In this document: positions 1 to 9,803 of the stretch, piece after piece
Position numbering within the stretch: the stretch's first letter is position 1
Layout of the letters: each line of letters opens with the position of its first letter
Program-made: the position numbers and the translations under genes
The notes under the pieces: generated by a model
Told to the model about the DNA's origin: nothing
Databases searched by the model: none
What the model saw: the letters and a program-made list of their open reading frames with translations, nothing else
DNA from: Curvibacter sp. GWA2_63_95
GTDB lineage: Bacteria; Pseudomonadota; Gammaproteobacteria; Burkholderiales; Burkholderiaceae_C
Reading direction: 5' to 3'
Assembly (NCBI GenBank): GCA_001795455.1
Contig: MGPB01000027.1
Coordinates: forward strand, 1-40,088
DNA length: 40,088 nt

Positions 1-887
1 GCAACAAACACAAGGTCATGTTCGAAAACTTGACCCCGCTGTTCCCCAAGGAGCAGATGAAGCTGGAGCAGGACATCAAGGGCGAAGAGAACATCACCGG
101 CCGCGTGATCGACATCATTGCCCCCATCGGCAAGGGCCAGCGCGCCCTGATCGTGGCGCAGCCCAAGAGCGGCAAGACGGTGATGATGCAGCACATCGCC
201 CACGCCATCTCCGCCAACTACCCCGATAGCTATTTGATGGTGCTGCTGATCGACGAGCGCCCTGAAGAAGTGACCGAAATGCAGCGCACCGTCAAGGGCG
301 AGGTGATTGCCTCCACCTTCGACGAGCCCGCCGCCCGCCACGTGCACGTGGCCGAGATGGTGATCGAACGCGCCAAACGCCTGGTGGAGCTCAAGAAGGA
401 CGTGGTGATCCTGCTGGACTCCATCACCCGCCTGGCCCGCGCCTACAACAACGTAGTGCCATCGTCGGGCAAGGTGCTGACCGGTGGCGTGGACGCCAAC
501 GCCCTGCAGCGTCCCAAACGTTTCCTCGGTGCAGCCCGCAATGTGGAAGAAGGCGGCAGCCTGACCATCATCGCCACAGCTCTGGTCGATACCGGCAGCC
601 GCATGGACGAAGTGATCTTTGAAGAATTCAAGGGCACCGGCAACTCCGAAATTCACCTGGACCGCCGCCTGTACGAGAAGCGTGTGTTCCCATCCATCCA
701 GCTCAACCGCAGCGGCACCCGCCGCGAAGAGTTGTTGCTGCAGCCCGAAATCCTGCAAAAAACCCGCATCCTGCGCCAATTCCTCTACAACATGGACGAA
801 ATCGAGTCCATGGAAATGGTGCTCAAACAAATGCGTGCCACGAAGAACAACAGCGAGTTCTTTGACATGATGCGCCGTGGCGGCTAA
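1..887 (+). CDS. rho: Transcription termination factor Rho, C-terminal part (5' end outside window)
   Basis: Rho is the hexameric RNA-dependent ATPase/translocase that ends untranslated transcripts. The reading frame is open from base 3, so the gene starts upstream; about 294 C-terminal residues are visible of a usual 420 or so. What is seen is the ATPase core. The Walker A motif reads PKSGKT. The Walker B region reads [11 protein letters not shown]. The Q-loop segment is [10 protein letters not shown] and the R-loop segment EEFKGTGN. The protein ends in the typical ...FFDMMRRGG tail. The N-terminal OB-fold RNA-binding domain is off the window. rpmE follows on the same strand 83 bp downstream, a common order in bacteria. 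Identity is clear from near-continuous match to the known family. Confidence 0.97.
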   Translation, partial: NKHKVMFENLTPLFPKEQMKLEQDIKGEENITGRVIDIIAPIGKGQRALIVAQPKSGKTVMMQHIAHAISANYPDSYLMVLLIDERPEEVTEMQRTVKGEVIASTFDEPAARHVHVAEMVIERAKRLVELKKDVVILLDSITRLARAYNNVVPSSGKVLTGGVDANALQRPKRFLGAARNVEEGGSLTIIATALVDTGSRMDEVIFEEFKGTGNSEIHLDRRLYEKRVFPSIQLNRSGTRREELLLQPEILQKTRILRQFLYNMDEIESMEMVLKQMRATKNNSEFFDMMRRGG

Positions 888-901
888 ACGCACCGATACG
901 C

Positions 902-907
902 TATAAT
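902..907 (+). promoter_or_regulatory. Candidate -10 box of the rpmE promoter
   Basis: A perfect TATAAT lies between rho and rpmE, 63 bp before the rpmE start. No good -35 hexamer sits 16-18 bp upstream. A perfect TTGACA at 862-867 is 34 bp away, too far to pair with it. I therefore call only the -10. Confidence 0.45.
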
Positions 908-970
908 CGATGGTTTCGCGAAAAGTACGCCAGATAGGCTGGCGCGGCTGACGCAACTGATGGAGAAGAT

Positions 971-1228
971 ATGAAAGAAGGCATTCACCCCAATTACCGC
1001 GAAGTTTGCTTCCAGGACATGTCCAATGGATTCAAATTCGTGACACGTTCTTGCGCCAACACCAAGGAAATGATCGACATGGAAGACGGCCGCAAGCTGC
1101 CCCTCTTCAAGCTCGACACCACCAGCGAATCGCACCCCTTCTACACTGGCACCCAGAAGTCCGTGGACAACATGGGTGGTCGCGTGGAGCGCTTCCGCAA
1201 CCGCTTCGGCAAAACTGCCGCCAAGTAA
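971..1228 (+). CDS. rpmE2: 50S ribosomal protein L31, type B (zinc-free)
   Basis: An 85-residue protein starting [10 protein letters not shown], a component of the large ribosomal subunit at the intersubunit bridge region. It belongs to the C-minus (type B) form: the CxxC zinc ligands of type A L31 are missing, and only two scattered cysteines (in REVCFQD and TRSCANT) remain. The ending [18 protein letters not shown] is typical of the type B family. The ATG is preceded by GGAG at 962-965, five bases away. It has its own candidate -10 box and a strong terminator, so it can be expressed separately from rho. In many bacteria zinc-free paralogues are induced by zinc limitation; here it may be the only L31, which the window cannot tell. 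Confidence 0.93.
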   Translation: MKEGIHPNYREVCFQDMSNGFKFVTRSCANTKEMIDMEDGRKLPLFKLDTTSESHPFYTGTQKSVDNMGGRVERFRNRFGKTAAK

Positions 1229-1260
1229 TGTGGAATCAGGCTTGCGCCTGAGTTCTATGC

Positions 1261-1297
1261 AAAAAGGCAGCCCGGCCCTCCGAGCTGCTTTTTTTTT
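1261..1297 (+). terminator. Rho-independent terminator after rpmE
   Basis: GCAGC (1267-1271) pairs with GCTGC (1284-1288). The stem is extended by the A-run at 1261-1265 pairing with the T-run, and nine T follow (1289-1297). It lies 32 bp after the rpmE stop and ends 18 bp before the next gene's likely start. Confidence 0.85.
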
Positions 1298-1315
1298 GAT
1301 CTGATTTTTTTGCCT

Positions 1316-3019
1316 GTGAAACACCCTAATCCCGCCATCGTTGCACAGTCGGCCGTACGTCGCCTGCCTCGCTGGGCATTGCTGCTGCTGTGCCTGAGTT
1401 ATGTGTGTGCGGGCTTTTTGGGCCGTGACGCTTGGCGCAGCGCTGACATCACGGCACTGGGGTTCATGGGTGCATTGGCACAGGGTGCATCGTCCTGGTG
1501 GTCGCCCTCCCTCTTGGGTTGGTCGCCAGAAAACCCTGCAGTTTTGCCCTACTGGCTGGGGGCTTGGGCCCTGCAGCTGGCACCTGCCGCATGGGCCGCA
1601 GATTTTGTCGTGCGCATCCCGTTCGGCTTGTTGCTGGGCCTGGCACTGCTGGCCACGTGGTACGGCACCTATTACCTCGCCCGCAACCCCGCTGCCCAGC
1701 CTGTGGCATTTGCCTTTGGCGGTGAGGCCCAGCCCACTGACTATGCGCGGGCCATGGCCGATGGCGGTGTCTTGGCCTTTATCGCGTGCCTGGGCCTGGC
1801 ACAACTTTCCCACGAAACAACGCCGACGCTTGCGCAGCTGGGGTTTGGTGCCCTGCTTTTCTATGGCATCGCCGCCTTTCCCTACCGCATCTGGGCCCCG
1901 CACTTGGCCACCTTCGTGGGCCTGTTGGGCCTGAGCCTGTCCGGTGCGCCCGCTATGGCCCTGCTCTACCTGCTGGGCGGTACTCTGGTGCATTGGCTGG
2001 ACCGTCAACCAAGCGAGGCCGGGCAAACCGCGCCTTCCGCACAACGCCTAGACCTTTATGCACTGCTAGCCTACGGCACTGTAGCCTGCGCCTGTACCTA
2101 CTATTTGGATCTGTGGCGCTGGAAGCTGGAGACGCCTGCGCTGTCTTGGCGCACGGTAGATGGCTTTGCGCAACTTCTCATCTGGTTCACCTGGCCCGCT
2201 TGGCCGCTGGCCTTATGGACCCTCTGGCGTTGGCGCTGGCAGCTGTGGAGCAAGCGGGTACATCGGCACCTGGCCTGGCCACTGTGGTTTGCGGTGGTCA
2301 CCGTCATCGCCACGCCGTTTGGCGCCGACTCGGACCGTACCTTGCTACTGGCCCTGCCCGCACTGGCCACCCTGGCTGCGTTTGCCTTGCCCACACTGAA
2401 ACGCCAGGTGGCCGCCCTGATCGACTGGTTCACGCTGCTGTTTTTCTCGGGCTGCGGGTTCACGATTTGGGTGGTCTGGATTGCCATGCAAACCGGGGTA
2501 CCCAGTCAACCGGCGGCCAATGTGGCACGCCTGGCCCCAGGGTTCCAAGCCAGCTTCTCCGTGCTCGCCTTCAGCATGGCCATCGTCGCCACACTGGCCT
2601 GGGCCTGGCTCGTCAAATGGCGGGTCGGTCGACACCGCGCAGCAATCTGGAAAAGCCTGGTGTTGCCCGCCGGGGGCGCTGCATTGTGTTGGCTCTTGTT
2701 GATGACGTTGTGGATGCCCCTGCTCAACTACGCGCAAAGCTACCGCAGCCTGGTGCAGCAGGCCACGCCACTGGTAGGGCCCGAAGGCTGTGCAGAAACA
2801 GGAAGCCTGCGCGCGGTACACCTGTCCGCCTTCCAGTGGTACAGCACTGTGCGGCTGGTGGCTGCTGATGGCGAGAGCACGTGCGAGTGGCAGCTCAGCG
2901 AGCCGGGTGAGAACCTGGAAATCCTCCCCTCGGTCGACACCACCCGCTGGACACCGCACACCCTCTTGCGGCACCCGGTGGACCGGGCCGAGGCGGTCTG
3001 GTTGCTGCGCAGGCGCTAA
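1316..3019 (+). CDS. ArnT/PMT-like polytopic membrane glycosyltransferase
   Basis: About 567 residues with roughly a dozen hydrophobic segments and a short polar C-terminal domain. An N-terminal transmembrane helix (LLLLCLSYVCAGFL) is followed by a GRDAWRSAD loop. This resembles the acidic/arginine first periplasmic loop of lipid-linked-sugar transferases of the GT39/GT83 type (ArnT and relatives). The late LLNYAQSYRS segment also resembles ArnT before its C-terminal soluble domain. These enzymes move a sugar from an undecaprenyl or dolichyl carrier to an acceptor at the outer face of the inner membrane; donor and acceptor here are unknown. No ATG fits. The start is GTG at 1316 or TTG at 1310, both directly after the rpmE terminator and without a visible ribosome-binding site. 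It converges on phoR with a 4-bp gap. Confidence 0.6.
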   Translation: MKHPNPAIVAQSAVRRLPRWALLLLCLSYVCAGFLGRDAWRSADITALGFMGALAQGASSWWSPSLLGWSPENPAVLPYWLGAWALQLAPAAWAADFVVRIPFGLLLGLALLATWYGTYYLARNPAAQPVAFAFGGEAQPTDYARAMADGGVLAFIACLGLAQLSHETTPTLAQLGFGALLFYGIAAFPYRIWAPHLATFVGLLGLSLSGAPAMALLYLLGGTLVHWLDRQPSEAGQTAPSAQRLDLYALLAYGTVACACTYYLDLWRWKLETPALSWRTVDGFAQLLIWFTWPAWPLALWTLWRWRWQLWSKRVHRHLAWPLWFAVVTVIATPFGADSDRTLLLALPALATLAAFALPTLKRQVAALIDWFTLLFFSGCGFTIWVVWIAMQTGVPSQPAANVARLAPGFQASFSVLAFSMAIVATLAWAWLVKWRVGRHRAAIWKSLVLPAGGAALCWLLLMTLWMPLLNYAQSYRSLVQQATPLVGPEGCAETGSLRAVHLSAFQWYSTVRLVAADGESTCEWQLSEPGENLEILPSVDTTRWTPHTLLRHPVDRAEAVWLLRRR

Positions 3020-3023
3020 ATAC

Positions 3024-4391
3024 TCAGACGGTAACTGGCGTCTGCGCGGTCATGGTCCGCACCCGGCTGGCCGGGAATACCAAGGAGAACACCGAGCCCT
3101 TGCCGGGTGCACTGTCAATGCGCAGTTCTGCCCCATGACGCTGGGCAACATGTTTGACAATTGCCAACCCCAGGCCAGTGCCGCCGGTATCGCGTGACCG
3201 GCTGCGGTCCACACGGTAAAAACGCTCGGTCAGCCGTGGCACATGCTCTGGGGCAATACCGGGGCCGGTGTCTTCCACCGACAACAAGCAAGCACCATTG
3301 CCCAGCGACTGCCAGCGCACATGGATACTTTTGTCTGCGGGGGTGTAGCGCACGGCATTGCCCACCAGGTTAAACACCGCACTGTAGAGTTCCGGTTGCG
3401 ATCCGGCCAGTTCGCAAGAGGGCCCTGGCTCAAACACGATATCCTGCGCGCGGCCCCACAACAGGCGTGACAACTCCACAGATTCCGTCTCGCAAGCCCT
3501 TAGCACGGCGGGAACAGACACCCAATCGTGCACCGATGGCAGGGGACTGCCCTCCAGCCTTGACAAGGTCAGCAAGTCATTCACCAGGCTTTGCATTCGT
3601 TGTGCCTGCTGCGCCATGAGGCCCAGGTAGCGTTGGCGCTCTTCTTCGTCCAAAGGCAAGGCCTGCAAGGTCTCGACAAAGCCGGCCAGCACTGTGAGCG
3701 GCGTACGAATCTCATGGGACACATTGGCCACAAAATCCCGGCGCATGGCTTCCGCCTGCTCCACCGCGGTAATGTCCCGCGACAGCAACAGACTGCGCCC
3801 TTCGCCATAAGGGTGGAGTTGCACCGACAGGCGCACCGGTTTGGCGCTGGTGCTGTCGCGCCCCGGCATCACCACGTCGCGGCTGAAATCGCGGTCAGAA
3901 AAATACGCGGCAAATTCGGGATCGCGCACCAGATTGCCAAAGTGCTGCAGCAGGTCACGGCGCACATCAAAACCAAAGTGCGCGCCAGCAATCTGGTTGA
4001 ACCATTCAATGCGTCCCTGGGCATCCAGCAAAACCACCCCATTGGGAGAGGCCTGTAAAGCCGCCAGAAAATCCTGCAGCTTGCCTTCACCCTCGACCAC
4101 CTGGCGTTCCCGCGCCCGCAGCAGGCGACGCATGCGGTCTGCGGCCTCGCCCCACAGGCCCTGGCCCAAGGCCACCTCGGTGGATTCCCCGCGCCGCAGC
4201 CAGTTCAGCAAGCGCAGGCCGCGCACCGCATCCAACAATAGCCACAGGTACCCAGCTCCAATCGCGGCCACCAAGGCTGTCCACACACGCGTCCCAGGTG
4301 CGACCAGCGCCCACGCCAATGCAGCAGCCGCAGCTTGCAGCCCCACAAAGGACAACAAGCGCCACACCATGCCCGATCCGCCTTGGTTCAC
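3024..4391 (-). CDS. phoR: Phosphate regulon sensor histidine kinase PhoR
   Basis: A 455-residue inner-membrane kinase that phosphorylates PhoB when phosphate is scarce and dephosphorylates it when phosphate is plentiful. Two N-terminal hydrophobic helices lie at about residues 10-55. A PAS domain follows at about 105-210. The HisKA domain has the phospho-acceptor His at about 226 in FVANVSHEIRTPLT. The HATPase domain shows an N-box (NLVGNAVRYTP) and G-boxes (EDTGPGI, GGTGLGLAIVKH). The start is GTG at 4389-4391, overlapping the phoB stop as GTGA, which suggests translational coupling; an ATG seven codons in is an alternative. It is the last gene of the pst-pho operon. Confidence 0.95.
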   Translation of the reverse strand: MNQGGSGMVWRLLSFVGLQAAAAALAWALVAPGTRVWTALVAAIGAGYLWLLLDAVRGLRLLNWLRRGESTEVALGQGLWGEAADRMRRLLRARERQVVEGEGKLQDFLAALQASPNGVVLLDAQGRIEWFNQIAGAHFGFDVRRDLLQHFGNLVRDPEFAAYFSDRDFSRDVVMPGRDSTSAKPVRLSVQLHPYGEGRSLLLSRDITAVEQAEAMRRDFVANVSHEIRTPLTVLAGFVETLQALPLDEEERQRYLGLMAQQAQRMQSLVNDLLTLSRLEGSPLPSVHDWVSVPAVLRACETESVELSRLLWGRAQDIVFEPGPSCELAGSQPELYSAVFNLVGNAVRYTPADKSIHVRWQSLGNGACLLSVEDTGPGIAPEHVPRLTERFYRVDRSRSRDTGGTGLGLAIVKHVAQRHGAELRIDSAPGKGSVFSLVFPASRVRTMTAQTPVTV

Positions 4392-5110
4392 GCGCTGGCT
4401 TTGTCGGTAGACACCGCAACCGCAGGCTTGGCCGTCAGGCGGTAGCCTGCACCGCGCACGGTCTCCACCATCGGGCCAGCCAGCGTCAGCGCCTCGCGCA
4501 AACGCTTCACATGCACATCGACCGTTCGCTCTTCAATGTAGACGTGGTCGCCCCAGACTTTGTCGAGCAGTTGGGCCCGGCTGTGCACACGCTCGGCGTG
4601 GCCCATGAGGTAGTTCAACAGCTTGAATTCCGTAGGCCCGAGTTTCAGCGCCTGCCCTTCGAAGGTCACCCGGTGGGTGGAAGGGTCCAGGCAGAGGCCC
4701 GCAATGGTGATGACCTCACCCGCCTCTTCGGGCGCGCGGCGGCGCAGCACCGCCCGCACCCGGGCCAAAAGCTCTTTGGTAGAGAACGGCTTGGCGATGT
4801 AGTCATCGGCCCCCGCATCCAGCCCGGCCACCCGGTCGGCTTCGTCGCCGCGTGCCGTGAGCATGATGATGGGGGTGTCCTTGGTGCGAGGGTCGGTGCG
4901 CCAACGTTTGGCCAGCGTCAGACCGCTCTCGCCAGGCAACATCCAGTCCAGCAGAATCAGATCAGGCACAGCAGCATCAATCTCGCGCTGGGCGGACTCG
5001 CTGTCCATGGCCCAGCGGGGACGAAAACCGTTGTGCCGCAGGTTGACCGCAATCAGCTCTGCAATGGCTGACTCGTCCTCAACCACCAGGACGGCGGGCA
5101 TGTTTCTCAT
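4388..5110 (-). CDS. phoB: Phosphate regulon response regulator PhoB
   Basis: A 240-residue OmpR/PhoB-family regulator that, once phosphorylated by PhoR, binds 11-bp TGTCA-type repeats (Pho boxes) and activates sigma-70 promoters. The receiver domain has acidic pocket residues VVEDE, the phospho-acceptor Asp at about 55 (LILLDWMLPG) and the conserved Lys in AKPFS. The winged-helix domain carries LGPTEFKLLNYLM and the recognition helix region RTVDVHVKRLR. It overlaps phoU (ATGA, 5107-5110) and phoR (GTGA), so it is cotranscribed and probably translationally coupled. Five candidate target sites are present in this window. Confidence 0.97.
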   Translation of the reverse strand: MRNMPAVLVVEDESAIAELIAVNLRHNGFRPRWAMDSESAQREIDAAVPDLILLDWMLPGESGLTLAKRWRTDPRTKDTPIIMLTARGDEADRVAGLDAGADDYIAKPFSTKELLARVRAVLRRRAPEEAGEVITIAGLCLDPSTHRVTFEGQALKLGPTEFKLLNYLMGHAERVHSRAQLLDKVWGDHVYIEERTVDVHVKRLREALTLAGPMVETVRGAGYRLTAKPAVAVSTDKASA

Positions 5111-5808
5111 TTGACGATCGACTCGATTTTTTCCATGGTGGTGTGGCGAACATCTTCGCCTTTGACCACGTAGATGATGAACTCGGCAATGTTCTTGGCA
5201 TGGTCCCCAATGCGCTCAATCGCTTTGGCCAGGAACAGCAGGTCCAGGCTGGGGGAAATCATGCGCGGGTCTTCCATCATGTAGGTGACCAGCTTGCGCA
5301 CAAAACCGTCGAACTCGGCGTCAATCAGGTCATCCTCTTTCAAAATGGCCACGGCAGCATTCACGTCCAGGCGGGCAAAAGCGTCCAGTGCCTTGTTCAA
5401 CAAACCGGAAGCCAGGTCAGCTGCCACACGCAACTCCAACGAAGGCAGGGAACGCGGTGCACCGCTTTGGATGATGGAGCGCACCATGCGGGCGATCTTT
5501 TCGGCCTCGTCACCCACGCGTTCGAGGTTGGCGGTGGTTTTGGAAATTGCAATCAAGAGGCGCAGGTCGCGCGCGGTCGGCTGGCGGCGCGCAATGATGG
5601 AAGACAGGTCGCGATCGATTTCGATTTCCATGGCATTGACGCGAGCCTCACGCGAAGTGACTTCATTCGCCACATCGACGCTGAACTGGGACAGTGCGTA
5701 AACCGCCTGGCGAATTTGTGACTCAACCAGCCCGCCCAGCTCCATGACCTGGGTGGAGACCGATGTGAGTTCACTGTCGAATTGGGTAGATAGGTGTTTA
5801 TCAGACAT
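5107..5808 (-). CDS. phoU: PhoU, negative regulator linking Pst transport to PhoR
   Basis: A 233-residue cytoplasmic protein made of two three-helix PhoU repeats. Each repeat carries the metal-binding E/DxxxD signature: RVGDEAEKIARM in the first and RIGDHAKNIAEF in the second. PhoU associates with PstB and the PAS domain of PhoR and keeps the kinase in its phosphatase state when phosphate is available. Length is normal for the family. The ATG is preceded by a GAGG ribosome-binding site. It lies 17 bp after pstB and overlaps phoB by four bases. Confidence 0.96.
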   Translation of the reverse strand: MSDKHLSTQFDSELTSVSTQVMELGGLVESQIRQAVYALSQFSVDVANEVTSREARVNAMEIEIDRDLSSIIARRQPTARDLRLLIAISKTTANLERVGDEAEKIARMVRSIIQSGAPRSLPSLELRVAADLASGLLNKALDAFARLDVNAAVAILKEDDLIDAEFDGFVRKLVTYMMEDPRMISPSLDLLFLAKAIERIGDHAKNIAEFIIYVVKGEDVRHTTMEKIESIVK

Positions 5809-5825
5809 GGGAGCCTCTGTGTCGA

Positions 5826-6605
5826 TCAGCCGAAACGGCCGGTGATGTAGTCTTCGGTTTCTTTGCGCGTGGGTTTGAAGAACATTTGCTCGGTAGGACC
5901 AAACTCCACCAAGTCACCCAGGTACATATAGGCGGTGTAGTCGCTGCAACGCGCAGCCTGCTGCATGTTGTGCGTGACGATCACCACGGTGTAGTCGTTC
6001 TTGAGTTCCACGATCAACTCTTCCACCTTGGCGGTGGAAATCGGGTCCAGCGCCGAGCACGGCTCATCAAGCAACAGCACTTCGGGTTTGATGGCAATGC
6101 CGCGTGCAATGCACAGGCGCTGCTGCTGGCCGCCCGACAGGCTGGAGCCGCTCTGGTGCAGCTTGTCTTTCACTTCCGACCACAGGGCCGATTTGCGCAG
6201 TGCCCACTCCACGCGCTCTTCCATGTCGGTGGCGTTGAGGTTTTCAAACAACTTCACGCCGAAAGCGATGTTGTCGTAAATCGACATCGGGAACGGCGTG
6301 GGCTTCTGGAACACCATGCCGACCTTGGCGCGCAAGAGCGCCACATCTTCCTTGCTGGTCAGCAGGTTCTCGCCGTCCAGCAAAATCTGGCCTTCGGCCC
6401 GCTGCTCGGGATAGAGCTCGAACATGCGGTTAAAAATCCGCAGCAAGGTGGACTTGCCGCAACCCGAGGGACCGATGAAGGCCGTCACGCGCTTCTCGGG
6501 GATTTCGAGGTTGATGCCCTTGAGGGCGTGGAACTTGCCGTAGTAAAAGTTCAGGTCTTTGACCGAAATCTTGGACTTGGTCGGGACGCTAGGGGTGTTC
6601 AACAT
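5826..6605 (-). CDS. pstB: Phosphate ABC transporter ATP-binding protein PstB
   Basis: A 259-residue ATPase that energises high-affinity phosphate import on the cytoplasmic face of PstAC. It has Walker [10 protein letters not shown] at about residues 45-53, the Q-loop [10 protein letters not shown], the signature LSGGQQQR, Walker [14 protein letters not shown] and the switch His in VIVTHNMQQ. It sits between pstA (34 bp upstream) and phoU (17 bp downstream) in the operon. All catalytic motifs are intact. Arsenate, a phosphate analogue, is a known adventitious substrate of phosphate transporters, relevant to the ars cluster in this window. Confidence 0.98.
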   Translation of the reverse strand: MLNTPSVPTKSKISVKDLNFYYGKFHALKGINLEIPEKRVTAFIGPSGCGKSTLLRIFNRMFELYPEQRAEGQILLDGENLLTSKEDVALLRAKVGMVFQKPTPFPMSIYDNIAFGVKLFENLNATDMEERVEWALRKSALWSEVKDKLHQSGSSLSGGQQQRLCIARGIAIKPEVLLLDEPCSALDPISTAKVEELIVELKNDYTVVIVTHNMQQAARCSDYTAYMYLGDLVEFGPTEQMFFKPTRKETEDYITGRFG

Positions 6606-6639
6606 AACGAGGTTTCCGTTCTATGCGGGCCCTGGGGCC

Positions 6640-7500
6640 TCAGGATTTGTTGCGGGTCAGCACCCGGGCAAGAATATTCAGACCCAACACCGCGATGGTG
6701 ATCAGGAAGACACCCGCCCAAGCCAGCTGTTGCCAGTTTTCGTAAGGGCTCATGGCGAACTTGAAGATCGTGACCGGCAGGCTGGCCATGGGTTCACCCA
6801 GCGACGAGGTCCAGAACTGGTTGCTCAGTGCAGTGAACAACAGCGGTGCGGTTTCACCGGCAATACGGGCCACCGCCAGCAACACACCGGTGATGACACC
6901 CGCACGGGCGGCTTTCAACGTGATGCTCAGAATGACTTTCCACTTCGGCGCACCCAATGCATAGGCGGCTTCACGCAAACCAGCGGGCACCAGTTGCAGC
7001 ATGTTTTCGGTAGTGCGAATGACCACCGGAATCACGATCAAGGACAAGGCCAGAATGCCGGCGTACCCCGAGAAGGACTTGAAGCGCGATACCACCACGG
7101 CATACACAAACAGGCCAATCACGATGGACGGTGCGGACAGCAAAATGTCATTCACAAAACGGGTGAGCGAGGCCAACCAGCTCTTGGAGTCGAACTCCGC
7201 CAGGTAGATACCGGCCATCACGCCGATGGGGGTGCCCACACACGTGGCCAGGAACACCATCAGAAAAGAACCATAAATGGCGTTGGCCAAGCCACCCTCT
7301 TCGTTGGGCGGTGGCGTCATCTGGGTCAAGGTGACCCAGTTCATGCCACCAATGCCCAGGCGGAAGGTTTCCACCAGGATCCAGAACAACCAGAACAGGC
7401 CAAACGCCATGGCTGCCAGGGCCAAGCCCGTGGCGATGTAATTGACGCGCTTGCGCTGGGCAAAGCGGGCTGCGCGGACTTGTGACAAGGTGGCGCTCAT
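6640..7500 (-). CDS. pstA: Phosphate ABC transporter permease PstA
   Basis: A 286-residue inner-membrane permease with about six hydrophobic helices, starting with an N-terminal helix at about residues 23-47. The BPD-type inner-membrane domain includes a coupling-helix EAA-like loop ([15 protein letters not shown]), which contacts PstB. It overlaps the pstC stop by ATGA (7497-7500). Together with PstC it forms the phosphate channel. Confidence 0.97.
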   Translation of the reverse strand: MSATLSQVRAARFAQRKRVNYIATGLALAAMAFGLFWLFWILVETFRLGIGGMNWVTLTQMTPPPNEEGGLANAIYGSFLMVFLATCVGTPIGVMAGIYLAEFDSKSWLASLTRFVNDILLSAPSIVIGLFVYAVVVSRFKSFSGYAGILALSLIVIPVVIRTTENMLQLVPAGLREAAYALGAPKWKVILSITLKAARAGVITGVLLAVARIAGETAPLLFTALSNQFWTSSLGEPMASLPVTIFKFAMSPYENWQQLAWAGVFLITIAVLGLNILARVLTRNKS

Positions 7501-8528
7501 GTTTTGGTTCCTTCAGCTTTGCGCAAGCGCGACAGCAAGAGCTTGGACAACGAGAGAATCACGAATGTGATGAAGAACAGTACCAAGCCCAGGTACATCA
7601 GGGCGGCCTGATGCAGACCTTCGCCAGCCTCGGCAAACTCATTGGCCAATGCGGAGGTAATGCTATTGGCTGCCTGGAACAGGCTCAGGGAATCGAGCTG
7701 GTTGAAGTTGCCAATCACAAAGGTCACCGCCATGGTCTCGCCAATGGCGCGGCCCAAGCCCAGCATGATGCCGCCGATGACGCCGGTCTTGGTGTAGGGC
7801 AACACCACCTTGGACACCACTTCCCAGGTGGTGGCGCCCAGACCGTAGGCCGACTCTTTGAGCAGGGGTGGGGTCACCTCAAACACATCACGCATTACAG
7901 ACGCAATGAACGGGATGATCATGATGGCCAGGATGATGCCGGCCGACAAGATGCCAATGCCCACGGGAGGACCCGAGAAAAAGGCACCCAGGTAAGGAAT
8001 GCCGTGGGTCAGGCTTTGCAGCGGCTGCTGCACATAGGTGGCCAGAACCGGGCCGAACACCAGCAGACCCCACATGCCGTACACGATGGACGGCACCGCC
8101 GCCAACAGTTCGATGGCCGTACCCAGCGGGCGTTTGAGCCAGGCGGGCGACAGCTCGGTAAGGAACAAGGCGATGCCAAAGCTCACCGGCACCGCAATCA
8201 GCAGCGCAATCAACGAGGTAGCCAGAGTGCCATAAATCATGACCAGACCGCCGTACTCGTTTTGCACCGGATCCCAGACAGTACTGGTCAAAAACGAGAG
8301 TCCGTATTTGCTAATCGCAGGCCAGGCGCTGATGGTCAGCGAGGTCAGGATGGCCAGCAACAAAGCCAGGGTCAGCAGGGCAGAACCCTTGGCGAGCCAG
8401 CCGAAAATACGATCAGCAAGGGGGCCAGAGCGGGCACGCTTGACAGGAGGAGGTTGGGTCATGGCACGGGAAGGCTTGATGGCAGACAAACTGGACGGGG
8501 AATCCCCATGCACGAGTGTAGAGGACAT
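7497..8528 (-). CDS. pstC: Phosphate ABC transporter permease PstC
   Basis: A 343-residue inner-membrane permease, partner of PstA. A polar N-terminal extension of about 45 residues precedes the first membrane helix ([17 protein letters not shown]). The coupling-helix loop is [15 protein letters not shown]. The long cytoplasmic N-terminus is somewhat longer than in the E. coli protein. A downstream ATG (start of MTQPPPVK) would shorten it by 22 residues, but the upstream ATG at 8528 is kept. pstS lies 36 bp upstream with no evident terminator between them. Confidence 0.96.
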   Translation of the reverse strand: MSSTLVHGDSPSSLSAIKPSRAMTQPPPVKRARSGPLADRIFGWLAKGSALLTLALLLAILTSLTISAWPAISKYGLSFLTSTVWDPVQNEYGGLVMIYGTLATSLIALLIAVPVSFGIALFLTELSPAWLKRPLGTAIELLAAVPSIVYGMWGLLVFGPVLATYVQQPLQSLTHGIPYLGAFFSGPPVGIGILSAGIILAIMIIPFIASVMRDVFEVTPPLLKESAYGLGATTWEVVSKVVLPYTKTGVIGGIMLGLGRAIGETMAVTFVIGNFNQLDSLSLFQAANSITSALANEFAEAGEGLHQAALMYLGLVLFFITFVILSLSKLLLSRLRKAEGTKT

Positions 8529-8564
8529 GGGGTTGTTCTCCGTCAGTTCAGTGGCAGCTGTCGA

Positions 8565-9608
8565 TTACTTGAAGGCCACGGGCTTGCCAGCACCGTCCTT
8601 GATCTCACCCCAGGATTTCTGGATGGCTGCGATCACGGAAGGAGGCATGGGCACGTAGTCCAGATCGGCTGCTGCCTTGCCACCGTTGGCATAAGCCCAG
8701 TTGAAGAACTTCAAGGTTTCAGTCGCGTTGGCGGGCTTGTCCTGCTTCAGGTGCATCAGGATGAAGGTCGCGCCGCTGATGGGCCATGCATCCTTGCCAG
8801 GCTGGTTGGTCAGGATCTGGTAGAAGGACTTGTTCCAATCGGCACCGGCGGCGGCGGCCTTGAACGCTTCGTCATCGGGCTTCACAAAGTTGCCAGCCGA
8901 GTTTTGCATCACAGCGTAGTTCAGCTTGTTTTGCTTGACGTAGGAATACTCCACATACCCCATGGAATTCGGCAGGCGGCCCACAAAAGCGGCCACACCT
9001 TCGTTGCCCTTGCCACCAGCGCCCACTGGCCAGTTCACGGCTGTGCCCTCGCCCACTTTGGACTTCCACTCTGCGTTCACCTTGCTCAGGTAGTTGGTGA
9101 AGATGAAGGTGGTGCCGGAACCGTCAGCACGACGCACTTGGGCGATGGCGGCATCAGGCAGTGCCAGCGTGGGGTTCAGCGCTTTGATGGCGGGGTCGTT
9201 CCACTTGGAAATTTTGCCCAGGTAAATATCGCCCAGCACTTGGCCGGTCAGCTTCAATTGGCCAGGCTCAATACCCTTGACGTTGATCACGGGCACCACA
9301 CCACCGAGTACCGTGGGGAACTGCATCTGGCCTTTGGACTTCAACACTTCGTCGGTCAAAGGTGCGTCGGACGCACCGAAGTCCACCGTTTTGGAGTCAA
9401 TTTGTTTGATACCACCACCGGAACCGATGGACTGGTAGTTCACCTTCACGCCGGTAGCCTTGTTGTAGTCAGACGCCCACTTGGAGTAGATGGGAGCGGG
9501 AAAGGACGCGCCTGCACCGGTAATTTCTTGGGCGCCAGCAGCACCGGCAAAGCCCACTGCGGCGGTCATTGCAGAGACCAGCAGTGCGCGTTGGAAGGAA
9601 ATAATCAT
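8565..9608 (-). CDS. pstS: Periplasmic phosphate-binding protein PstS
   Basis: A 347-residue secreted protein that captures phosphate and hands it to PstCA. A Sec signal peptide covers about residues 1-26 and ends AGA|Q. The phosphate-binding loop [10 protein letters not shown] follows directly, and the family motifs FGASDAPL and GSGTTF are present. No lipobox cysteine is seen, so it is soluble in the periplasm. It is the first gene of the operon. A two-unit Pho box lies 57 bp upstream of the ATG. Confidence 0.97.
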   Translation of the reverse strand: MIISFQRALLVSAMTAAVGFAGAAGAQEITGAGASFPAPIYSKWASDYNKATGVKVNYQSIGSGGGIKQIDSKTVDFGASDAPLTDEVLKSKGQMQFPTVLGGVVPVINVKGIEPGQLKLTGQVLGDIYLGKISKWNDPAIKALNPTLALPDAAIAQVRRADGSGTTFIFTNYLSKVNAEWKSKVGEGTAVNWPVGAGGKGNEGVAAFVGRLPNSMGYVEYSYVKQNKLNYAVMQNSAGNFVKPDDEAFKAAAAGADWNKSFYQILTNQPGKDAWPISGATFILMHLKQDKPANATETLKFFNWAYANGGKAAADLDYVPMPPSVIAAIQKSWGEIKDGAGKPVAFK

Positions 9609-9664
9609 GAGAAAACCTCAGTCGGTTGGTTGAGAAAACAGCGAACGATGTGAATTTAAGAACC

Positions 9665-9686
9665 TTTTGTGACAACGGTATGACAT
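9665..9686 (-). promoter_or_regulatory. Pho box (PhoB site) upstream of pstS
   Basis: On the minus strand two 11-bp units follow each other: ATGTCATACCG and TTGTCACAAAA. This matches the CTGTCA-plus-5 repeat pattern bound by PhoB. The proximal edge is 57 bp before the pstS ATG. The site replaces a recognisable -35. Confidence 0.8.
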
Positions 9687-9722
9687 CAGGCGGTTTTTCG
9701 AAGGCCCCGGACGGCTCGGCGT

Positions 9723-9766
9723 ACGTCATGCGATTTTCAAGCGTCTGTCACATTCCTGTCACGCAG
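9723..9766 (+). promoter_or_regulatory. Pho box upstream of the fasciclin lipoprotein gene
   Basis: Two perfect units, CTGTCACATTC and CTGTCACGCAG (9745-9766), point toward the plus-strand gene and end 37 bp before its ATG. Two weaker units in the same 11-bp register precede them (ACGTCA at 9723, TTTTCA at 9734). It is distinct from the oppositely oriented pstS box 36-57 bp away. Confidence 0.78.
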
Positions 9767-9803
9767 TCTTTCTACGCTTCGCGCTTTCAACCCGGAGCAC
9801 ACC

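Noticed and set aside
862..867. Perfect TTGACA as the -35 of the rpmE promoter
   Set aside because: It lies 34 bp from the TATAAT, twice the workable spacing, and is inside the rho coding end.
884..2044. A 386-codon minus-strand open frame over rpmE and the membrane glycosyltransferase
   Set aside because: Cys/Gln/Gly-rich shadow that crosses a terminator and two well-supported plus-strand genes.
7482..9653. A 723-codon open frame on the plus strand
   Set aside because: Antisense to pstC and pstS, with low-complexity composition and no recognisable motif.
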